A program made the position numbers and the translations under genes. A stretch of DNA of 8,515 nt, taken from assembly GCA_964470785.1 (NCBI GenBank), contig CAYYED010000009.1, positions 1-8,515 of the forward strand. The letters are read 5' to 3'. Of this stretch, positions 1 through 4,957 are shown piece after piece. The number at the start of each line of letters is the position of its first letter. The stretch's first letter is position 1. The notes beneath the pieces were generated by a model. The model ran no database searches. It was not told where the DNA came from and saw only the letters and a list, made by a program, of their open reading frames with translations. The DNA is from CAYYED01 sp964470785 (GTDB lineage: Bacteria; Patescibacteriota; Minisyncoccia; Minisyncoccales; PEYH01).

Positions 1-4
1 CAAT

Positions 5-55
5 CAATTTTCAATTCTTAAATTTTCAATTGAAAATTAGGAAATTGAGAAATTG
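5..55. repeat. AT-rich imperfect inverted repeat upstream of the PilX-like gene
   Basis: The two arms (about 5-30 and 31-55) are near reverse complements. They centre on a perfect 18-bp palindrome at 21-38 (AATTTTCAATTGAAAATT). The sequence is built from reiterated CAATTTTCAATT / GAAATTGAGAAATTG units. Related words recur at 1701-1835, on the other side of the gene at 130-1629. It could be an intergenic repeat family or a transcript hairpin. It has no coding potential. The rest of 1-129 is AT-rich and holds nothing else recognisable. Confidence 0.6.
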
Positions 56-129
56 TTAAATTCATTCGTAAATTGTAAATTAGTAAATTGAAAATTTCAA
101 CTTGTAGCTTTACGCTTTAATATTGAAAT

Positions 130-1629
130 ATGTTAATCATGGGCAACATAATAACTAAAAAAAGAAATAAAGGATTTATCACCACTTACGTTTTAGTATT
201 CGGCGTGGTATTTTTGATACTTTTAACCGCTCTCTTAGGATTTATTTTATCTCAAATGAAACAGGCGCGGTATGAGTTGGCCCAAGAACAAGCGCTTCAC
301 ATTGCTGAAGCCGGTCTAAACAGGTATTGGTGGTATTTGGTGCGCAAAAACCAGGAAATTCTTCAAGGCGAAGAAATCGGCTGTCCCCCTTCTGATTGTT
401 TTGATTGCTCTGATTGCGAATATGAATATTTATTGCCCGGACTGGACATAGAAGGCAAATATCAATTAGAAGTTGATGAAGTTAGAACTTGCGGAGTAAC
501 CGGAGCCGTAACCGTTACTGCCACTGGATGGACATCTCAATTCCCCAATTTTAAAAGAGCGATCAGGGTGCGCTATGTTCAGCCAACAGTGGCAGAATAT
601 TCCTACATTCTTAACGATAATGTTTGGGCCGGCGCAGACAGGATTATTATGGGTCCTTACCATTCTAACGGCGGTATCAGGATGGACGGGCAAAATAATT
701 CTTTGGTAGCCTCAGAACAAGAAGAATGGATTTGCACCAGTTCTTTTGGCTGTCCTCCTTGCCCTGATGTTTGTGAATTAAGGCAGAATACTTGTTTCTG
801 TCCCGGTGTTTTTACCACTGCCCATGGCAATGAAGAGCTTTTCAGGACAGGAGCAAATCATTTTGATTTTGACGGCATTACTATTGATTTGGGCAGGATT
901 AAAAAACTATCCCAGCCCGCGCCGGAAGGAGAAGGCCAGGGACTTTATTTTCCTCCTTCGCAGAAAGGTGCCAGCCCAACGCAGAGAAGCGGTTATTATG
1001 TTATACTAAAAGGGAGAAGCATAGAGGTGCGGGAAATCGTGCTTTTAAACAGCGTTCGGGCTTATTCTCTTGAAGACGACTGGCATTGGGAGGACTCCTT
1101 AATTAGAAGCACTTCAGCCGCAAAGACATATTCTTTAGGAGAGTGCGGCTTGGTTTTTTTTGAAGATAATGTTTGGATTGAAGGCCGGGTTGAAGGCAAG
1201 ATTACTATGGCCAGCGCCAATCTTTCTGTTGCTGGACAAGATACGGATATTTGGCTGAAAAATAATATTGTTTATACCACTGACAGCAAAGAAGACGGCC
1301 TGGTCCTTATTGGCCAGCGTAATGTTCTAATTGCCCCTGATTCTCCGGATTACCTTGATTTGCACGGAGTGTATATTGCCCAGACCGGCCGTTTTGGAAG
1401 AAACCATTATTCTGATGCGCGCTATGCCAAAAAAGAAGAATTAAAAATTTACGGCACCATAGTGAGCAATAAGAGAGTAGGCACTCAATGGATATCCGGC
1501 GGAGTATGGATTTCCGGTTACAGAGAAAGGCAAAACATTTTTGATCCCCAGCTAAGTTATTACCCCCCGCCTTTTTTACCCGCTATTTCAGAAAATTTTA
1601 GATACAAAGGATGGGAGGAGATAAGATAA
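130..1629 (+). CDS. PilX-like minor pilin / type IV pilus-associated surface protein, cysteine-rich
   Basis: This 499-residue protein starts with a short basic leader ending KKRNKG, then a hydrophobic helix at about residues 16-41. The pattern matches a class III (prepilin peptidase) signal cut between G15 and F16. The stretch QEQALHIAEAGLNRYWWYL (about 52-70) resembles the conserved N-terminal PilX region, where AEAG is typical. The long remainder is predicted extracellular. It carries two cysteine clusters (C85, C90, C93, C96; and C202, C208, C211, C215, C222, C224) plus C121 and C339. Residues about 340-465 are rich in short beta-like, Gly/Asn/Ile-containing segments. The usual +5 glutamate of major pilins is absent, which fits a minor or PilX-type protein. 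It lies upstream of pilMNO but is separated by 212 nt of AT-rich repeat, so co-transcription is uncertain. ATG at 139 (M4) is an equally good start, and neither has a clear Shine-Dalgarno. The PilX assignment is moderate; the exact role is unknown. Confidence 0.75.
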   Translation: MLIMGNIITKKRNKGFITTYVLVFGVVFLILLTALLGFILSQMKQARYELAQEQALHIAEAGLNRYWWYLVRKNQEILQGEEIGCPPSDCFDCSDCEYEYLLPGLDIEGKYQLEVDEVRTCGVTGAVTVTATGWTSQFPNFKRAIRVRYVQPTVAEYSYILNDNVWAGADRIIMGPYHSNGGIRMDGQNNSLVASEQEEWICTSSFGCPPCPDVCELRQNTCFCPGVFTTAHGNEELFRTGANHFDFDGITIDLGRIKKLSQPAPEGEGQGLYFPPSQKGASPTQRSGYYVILKGRSIEVREIVLLNSVRAYSLEDDWHWEDSLIRSTSAAKTYSLGECGLVFFEDNVWIEGRVEGKITMASANLSVAGQDTDIWLKNNIVYTTDSKEDGLVLIGQRNVLIAPDSPDYLDLHGVYIAQTGRFGRNHYSDARYAKKEELKIYGTIVSNKRVGTQWISGGVWISGYRERQNIFDPQLSYYPPPFLPAISENFRYKGWEEIR

Positions 1630-1700
1630 AACAAATTACTAAAGAAGCGAAAAACTAAAAACTAAAAGCGTAAAATTAAAGTGCAAAATTTAAAGCATAC

Positions 1701-1835
1701 TTCAAATTTTCAATTCTCAATTCTCAATTTTCAATCAATTTTCAATGAATTAATTTTCAAACAATTTTTTAAAAAAGGTTTAAAAATTGAAAATTAAAAA
1801 TTTATTAAAAATTGAAAATTAGAAATTAAAAATTA
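1701..1835. repeat. AT-rich intergenic inverted repeat before pilM
   Basis: The left part (about 1701-1772) repeats TTCAATT / CTCAATT / TTTCAAT words. The right part (about 1780-1835) repeats the complementary ATTGAAAATTA and AAAATTAAAAA words. Transcripts could therefore fold into a long imperfect AT-rich hairpin. The words match those at 5-55, which suggests one repeat family placed on both sides of the PilX-like gene. The whole 1630-1841 gap is this material plus an A-rich stretch. It has no ORF, no clear terminator and no convincing promoter. Confidence 0.6.
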
Positions 1836-1841
1836 AGGTTT

Positions 1842-2927
1842 ATGTCTTTCGACCTACTAGAACTTAACCCCCCTATTTGCGGCTTGGATATTTCTGACCG
1901 AGAAATTAAGATTTTCGGTTTTGTCCGTAAAGGAAGAAAAACCAGAATATCTATAATGAAAAAACATTCTCTTGAGCAAGGGATTGTTAAAAGAGGAGAA
2001 GTAAGAGATGTTAAGCGCTTATCTGAAGGCCTAAGGAAATTGGTTTTTTCCGGGGAAAAAGCTCCTGCCAGGCATGTAGTGGCTGCTTTGCCGGAAGAAA
2101 AATCATTTTTAAGAGTTATCAGAATGCCGAGAATGGACAAAACAGAGATGCAGCAAGCTGTTCGTTATGAAGCAGAAAATTATATTCCTTTTTCTTTGGA
2201 TAAAGTTTATCTTGATTTCCATGCATTGCCTTTTTCTGATGAAAAAGAAAGAACAATAGAAGTATTACTGGTTGCTATCCCTAAAAAGATTGTTAACCCT
2301 TATATTGAGGCAATCAATGATGCGGGATTAACACCGATAGCGTTGGAAACAGAATCCCAGGCGATAGCCCGCGCTTTAATACCGGAGAGCCAAGAAATAA
2401 AAGCGCCCATTTTTTTAGCAGATATCGGCTCTTCCCGCACCAGTACCGGCATTTATTGGGGGAGTTCTCTGCGCCTTACTTCTTTTATCCCTATTTCTTC
2501 CAGAAAATTCTCACAAAGCATTGCTTATAAAATGAATAAAGAGTGGGCAGAAGCGGAAAAATTAAAAAAAATTTATGGATTGTTAAAATCCGGCGAAACA
2601 GGAGAAAAAGTTTTTAACGCATTAGAAAAGGATATTGATGAATTAGCGAATCAGATTAAAAGGCAAATAGATTATTATCAGTCCAGCGAAGATGGGGCAG
2701 AGATTCCTAACGACAAAGAAATTAAGTCCCTTATTTTGTCAGGAGGAGGGAGCAATCTTAAAGGATTGGACCAGGTTTTATTAAAAAAATTGGGAATACC
2801 GGTTAGAGAAGGAGACCCTTTAATTAATTTGTCCCCAATAACGGAAAAGCCCGGGCAATTTTCTGCCAAAGAATTAATGTCATATACGGTAGCCATAGGC
2901 CTGTCATTAAAAAAAGCAGAGACATGA
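1842..2927 (+). CDS. pilM: type IV pilus assembly ATPase PilM (actin-like)
   Basis: PilM is a cytoplasmic actin/FtsA-fold protein that binds the N-terminal tail of PilN and links the pilus motors to the membrane platform. The 361 residues show the family's nucleotide-binding signatures: a phosphate-1 loop GLDISDREIKI (14-24), a phosphate-2 region FLADIGSSRTSTGIY (191-205) and an adenosine loop LILSGGGSNLKGLDQVL (297-313). The central segment with YEAENYIPFSLDKV (about 109-122) is typical of PilM. Length is close to the family norm. An AAGG lies a few bases before the ATG, a weak Shine-Dalgarno. The TGA stop overlaps the pilN start (ATGA), so translation is probably coupled. It begins a pilM-pilN-pilO-small-membrane-protein operon. 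Confidence 0.95.
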   Translation: MSFDLLELNPPICGLDISDREIKIFGFVRKGRKTRISIMKKHSLEQGIVKRGEVRDVKRLSEGLRKLVFSGEKAPARHVVAALPEEKSFLRVIRMPRMDKTEMQQAVRYEAENYIPFSLDKVYLDFHALPFSDEKERTIEVLLVAIPKKIVNPYIEAINDAGLTPIALETESQAIARALIPESQEIKAPIFLADIGSSRTSTGIYWGSSLRLTSFIPISSRKFSQSIAYKMNKEWAEAEKLKKIYGLLKSGETGEKVFNALEKDIDELANQIKRQIDYYQSSEDGAEIPNDKEIKSLILSGGGSNLKGLDQVLLKKLGIPVREGDPLINLSPITEKPGQFSAKELMSYTVAIGLSLKKAET

Positions 2928-3448
2928 TTAATCTTCTTCCCCTAAAAGAGAAAATAAAAAGAAAACAAGAAAAGCGCTTGAAATTAATTTGGATATGGGC
3001 GATTCTTTTAGTTGCCTCGTTAATTGGGCTTGCCTTGGTCTTGCTTGCCATTAATTTTTATATAAGCAATCAAATTGATATTCAGCAGGAACTTATTCAG
3101 TTAGAAGAGCAAAGAATGTCCCAACTCAAGGAACTGGAAAATAAAATTATTGCAGTCAACAATAGTTTGGTTTATTTTAATAACTTTTATACGACGCATT
3201 TTTCAGCAGTTGCCTTGCTTGAAAAAGTTTCCCAAGTGCTTCCGGACGGAATATATTTGGAAAGTTTTTTTTGGCAGGAAGAGGATATGCGCATTAATCT
3301 TGTTGGCTATTCCTTTAATTCAGAACAAATTTATCAGTTTAGGGAAAGAATAAAACAGGAAGAGGGTTTTAGCAGGGCAAGCTTTAATATCCCTGATTGG
3401 TCCGAGGAACAAAAAGTGCAATTTCAAGCAATGTTTTTTTTAGAATAA
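2924..3448 (+). CDS. pilN: type IV pilus inner-membrane platform protein PilN
   Basis: PilN is a bitopic membrane protein that pairs with PilO outside the membrane and binds PilM with its cytoplasmic tail. The protein (174 residues) begins MINLLP, which matches the conserved INLLP motif that docks into PilM. A basic stretch (8-20) follows, then one transmembrane helix (about 21-46), a coiled-coil-like Gln/Glu-rich segment (about 50-80), and a C-terminal domain with LLEKVSQVLPDGIYLESFFW (about 98-117), the typical PilN ferredoxin-like region. The ATG lies inside the pilM stop region (ATGA overlap) and there is no separate Shine-Dalgarno, which supports coupled translation. pilO starts 10 nt after the stop. 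Confidence 0.92.
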   Translation: MINLLPLKEKIKRKQEKRLKLIWIWAILLVASLIGLALVLLAINFYISNQIDIQQELIQLEEQRMSQLKELENKIIAVNNSLVYFNNFYTTHFSAVALLEKVSQVLPDGIYLESFFWQEEDMRINLVGYSFNSEQIYQFRERIKQEEGFSRASFNIPDWSEEQKVQFQAMFFLE

Positions 3449-3458
3449 ACTTAAAACA

Positions 3459-4034
3459 ATGAATTTTAGAAATAAATTATACATTTTTTTGGCCGTAACC
3501 GCAGGAGCAATTTTGGTCTTATGTTTTATGATTATTTTACCTTTGAGCAGAAGTATTTTAACCGAGTCCAAAATTCTTGAGCAGGAGAGAAAAAAATTCG
3601 CATCAACAGAATTATTGGCGCAGAATTTTGAGAATTTTGAAAAAAATTATCAATTTTACGCAGCAGGATTGGAAGAAATGAACATGCTTTTAACCACAGA
3701 GGCCTTTATTGACCCGGAACTCCCTATAGATTTTATTAATTTTTTTAAACAGCAAGCCGAAGAGCTTAATTTAAGTTTAAAAATTTTACCTGCTCCCATT
3801 GAAAATGATGATCAGGACAATGATGTCCCGCAGAAGGTAATTTTTAGGATTGAATGGGTTGGAAACTTTTTGAACACGATGCGTTTTGTGGAAAAATTAG
3901 AAAATAGCCGCTGGCTGACAGAAGTTATCAGCGTTAGTTTGTCTAAGTACTCTCCTGTAGGTAGAGAACAGGTCCCGCAAGAGAACGGTTTGGTCCAGGC
4001 CAATATTTCTATAAGAGTTTATGCTAAAAAATAA
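3459..4034 (+). CDS. pilO: type IV pilus inner-membrane platform protein PilO
   Basis: The 191-residue protein has the PilO plan: a very short cytoplasmic tail (MNFRNK), one transmembrane helix (about 7-28), a coiled-coil-like segment (about 33-75), then a globular domain. In that domain, residues 127-165 contain VIFRIEWVGNFLNTMRFVEK and a beta-alpha-beta-like pattern common in PilO, where the domain pairs with PilN. The name rests on topology, length and position directly after pilN more than on strict motifs, because PilO sequences diverge strongly. Its last 14 bases overlap the next gene. There is no obvious Shine-Dalgarno before the ATG. Confidence 0.87.
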   Translation: MNFRNKLYIFLAVTAGAILVLCFMIILPLSRSILTESKILEQERKKFASTELLAQNFENFEKNYQFYAAGLEEMNMLLTTEAFIDPELPIDFINFFKQQAEELNLSLKILPAPIENDDQDNDVPQKVIFRIEWVGNFLNTMRFVEKLENSRWLTEVISVSLSKYSPVGREQVPQENGLVQANISIRVYAKK

Positions 4035-4317
4035 AAAACAAATTAAAAAAATTAGGGCAAAGATTAATCGCCTTGCATGGGTTGTCGGAGAAAAGGCATT
4101 TCTTGTTTTTCTGATTTTAATAATATTAATCATTTTAGCCGGCGGAGCAATTTTTTACAGATACGGATATTTGGTGGTTACAGAAACGCCCGATGCAGAG
4201 ATGCGGAGAATCGGCCTTGAAGAGGAGATTTATCAAGAATTTTTAAAAAACTACTCTCTGCGCAAAGACATATTTCACGAGGCGGACTTTAAGACATACC
4301 TAAACCCTTTTGAATAA
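4021..4317 (+). CDS. small single-span membrane protein at the end of the pilMNO operon
   Basis: I do not recognise this 98-residue protein by family. It has a strongly basic cytoplasmic start (residues 2-17, many Lys/Arg), one transmembrane helix at about 26-46 (FLVFLILIILIILAGGAIFY), and a short acidic, probably extracytoplasmic tail of about 50 residues ending YLNPFE. It overlaps pilO by 14 bases in another frame, with an AAGAG upstream, so it is almost certainly translated with pilO. It sits where Gram-negative operons carry pilP, but it has no lipobox cysteine and is too short, so it is not a PilP on sight. A role as an accessory of the pilus platform is inferred from position and topology only. 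Confidence 0.8.
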   Translation: MLKNKKQIKKIRAKINRLAWVVGEKAFLVFLILIILIILAGGAIFYRYGYLVVTETPDAEMRRIGLEEEIYQEFLKNYSLRKDIFHEADFKTYLNPFE

Positions 4318-4330
4318 AATTAACCCTGAC

Positions 4331-4360
4331 CCTAATCCTAATCCTAATCCTAATCCTAAT
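4331..4360. repeat. tandem hexamer repeat (CCTAAT)x5
   Basis: Five exact copies of CCTAAT run head to tail from 4331. They are flanked by decayed copies (CCCTGA before; TCTAGT, TATAGT, CCTATT after), so the original array was longer, about 4325-4378. It lies 7-13 nt after the stop of the pilus operon. It does not encode anything. Confidence 0.85.
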
Positions 4361-4404
4361 TCTAGTTATAGTCCTATTCATGGTCATCCCCCCCCTCTCT
4401 CCCT

Positions 4405-4427
4405 CTCCCCCTCCTCTGGAGGGGGAG
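4405..4427. repeat. G/C-rich polypyrimidine-polypurine hairpin, left of the tRNA genes
   Basis: A perfect 10-bp inverted repeat, CTCCCCCTCC / GGAGGGGGAG, encloses a 3-nt loop (TCT). Further C/T tracts precede it from about 4388. A run of six T begins at 4437, nine bases past the stem, so a role in ending the pilus transcript is possible but not canonical. A similar element lies at 4806-4834, so the two bracket the three-tRNA cluster. Confidence 0.75.
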
Positions 4428-4452
4428 GTAGCGACATTTTTTAGACGCCCCC

Positions 4453-4480
4453 TTGATTTTATTGTTTTTCTTTGTATAAT
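4453..4480 (+). promoter_or_regulatory. sigma-70-like promoter for the tRNA cluster
   Basis: TTGATT at 4453-4458 (-35-like) and a perfect TATAAT at 4475-4480 (-10) are 16 bp apart. Transcription would start near 4487, just before the first tRNA at 4491. Position and match are both good. Confidence 0.75.
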
Positions 4481-4490
4481 ATGTTGGTAT

Positions 4491-4564
4491 GCCCTCGTAG
4501 CTTAATTGGATAAAGCAATTCCCTTCTAAGGAAAAGACTGGAGGTTCGAATCCTCCCGAGGGCA
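4491..4564 (+). tRNA. tRNA-Arg (anticodon TCT)
   Basis: Full cloverleaf. Acceptor GCCCTCG pairs with CGAGGGC and A73 is at 4564. The D stem is GCTT/AAGC. The anticodon loop CTTCTAA at 4523-4529 gives TCT (4525-4527), which reads AGA. The T arm is GGAGG-TTCGAAT-CCTCC. The outermost anticodon-stem pair (27-43) is A:A, a mild irregularity. CCA is not encoded. Confidence 0.96.
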
Positions 4565-4567
4565 GAT

Positions 4568-4641
4568 GGTGCCCGTAGTGTAATGGTTTAGCACAAGAAC
4601 CTGTGGAGTTCTTAGAGGGAGTTCGAATCTCCTCGGGCACC
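4568..4641 (+). tRNA. tRNA-His (anticodon GTG)
   Basis: Acceptor GTGCCCG (4569-4575) pairs with CGGGCAC (4634-4640). The histidine-specific extra G(-1) at 4568 faces C73 at 4641, which is a strong identity check. D stem GTGT/GCAC. Anticodon stem AGAAC/GTTCT with loop CTGTGGA gives GTG (4603-4605). T arm GGGAG-TTCGAAT-CTCCT has one wobble pair. It starts 4 nt after tRNA-Arg(TCT). Only CA, not CCA, follows C73. Confidence 0.96.
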
Positions 4642-4656
4642 CATAAGAGTACAAAA

Positions 4657-4729
4657 GCCCCCGTAGTTCAACGGATTAGAACAAGAGACTCCTAAGCTCT
4701 AGATAAAGGTTCGATTCCTTTCGGGGGCA
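4657..4729 (+). tRNA. tRNA-Arg (anticodon CCT)
   Basis: Acceptor GCCCCCG pairs with CGGGGGC, followed by A73. D stem GTTC/GAAC. Anticodon loop CTCCTAA at 4689-4695 gives CCT (4691-4693), which reads AGG. T arm AAAGG-TTCGATT-CCTTT. The innermost anticodon-stem pair is an A:G mismatch. CCA is not encoded. It is 15 nt downstream of tRNA-His and shares its promoter by position. Confidence 0.95.
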
Positions 4730-4754
4730 TATTTGTTTGATTTTTGACGGGACA

Positions 4755-4787
4755 GGACCAATGTTAGCAACCAAGAGTCAATGGTCC
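4755..4787. repeat. short inverted repeat after the tRNA cluster
   Basis: GGACCAATG (4755-4763) and CAATGGTCC (4779-4787) can pair with one A:A mismatch around a 15-nt loop. It lies 25 nt after tRNA-Arg(CCT). No T run follows, only a C/T tract, so it is not a standard intrinsic terminator. Confidence 0.4.
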
Positions 4788-4805
4788 CCCTTCCCCCTTC
4801 TTTAT

Positions 4806-4834
4806 CCTCCCCCTTCCCCTGGGGAGGGGGGAGG
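4806..4834. repeat. G/C-rich polypyrimidine-polypurine hairpin, right of the tRNA cluster
   Basis: CCTCCCCCTTCCCC (4806-4819) and GGGGAGGGGGGAGG (4821-4834) form a 14-bp stem with one T:G wobble and almost no loop. C/T tracts before it (4786-4800) and a GAGGGGG after it extend the symmetry. It resembles the element at 4405-4427. The G-rich strand holds several runs of four to six G and could also form a quadruplex. Confidence 0.75.
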
Positions 4835-4883
4835 AATGAGGGGGATAGGATAGTTAATGGTCATCAGTCAACAGTTGTTCCCC

Positions 4884-4957
4884 GGGCCCATAGCTCAGTT
4901 GGTTAGAGCGTCGGTATGGCATACCGAAGGCCGCGAGTTCGAGTCTCGCTGGGTCCA
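4884..4957 (+). tRNA. tRNA-Ala (anticodon GGC), integration target
   Basis: Acceptor GGGCCCA pairs with TGGGTCC and includes G3:U70, the main alanine identity pair. A73 is at 4957. D stem GCTC/GAGC. Anticodon stem TCGGT/ACCGA with loop ATGGCAT gives GGC (4918-4920), which reads GCC. T arm GCGAG-TTCGAGT-CTCGC. CCA is not encoded. The 3' part of this gene, read on the other strand, is the end of the recombinase gene, so tRNA-Ala is the junction between chromosome and mobile element. No convincing promoter of its own is visible in 4835-4883. Confidence 0.97.

Noticed and set aside
806..1009. Overlapping small frames inside the pilus genes (806-1009, 1826-2140, 2824-3051, 3150-3353, 3897-4133)
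   Set aside because: All lie within well-supported pilus genes in other frames and show no domain, start signal or operon logic of their own.
130..4317. Alternative genetic code with TGA as an amino acid
   Set aside because: pilM ends with TGA in a typical overlap with pilN, and no frame needs TGA read-through to complete a domain.
4325..4378. Possible CRISPR array
   Set aside because: The unit is a 6-bp direct tandem repeat without spacers, and no cas genes are present.
4374..4640. Minus-strand open frame of 88 codons across the tRNA genes
   Set aside because: It is the antisense of tRNA-Arg, tRNA-His and the purine-rich hairpin. The protein-like text comes from conserved tRNA sequence, not from a gene.
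4744..4767. TTGACG at 4744 as a promoter for tRNA-Ala
   Set aside because: No acceptable -10 box occurs at the right distance, and the tRNA starts about 120 nt further on past a strong hairpin.
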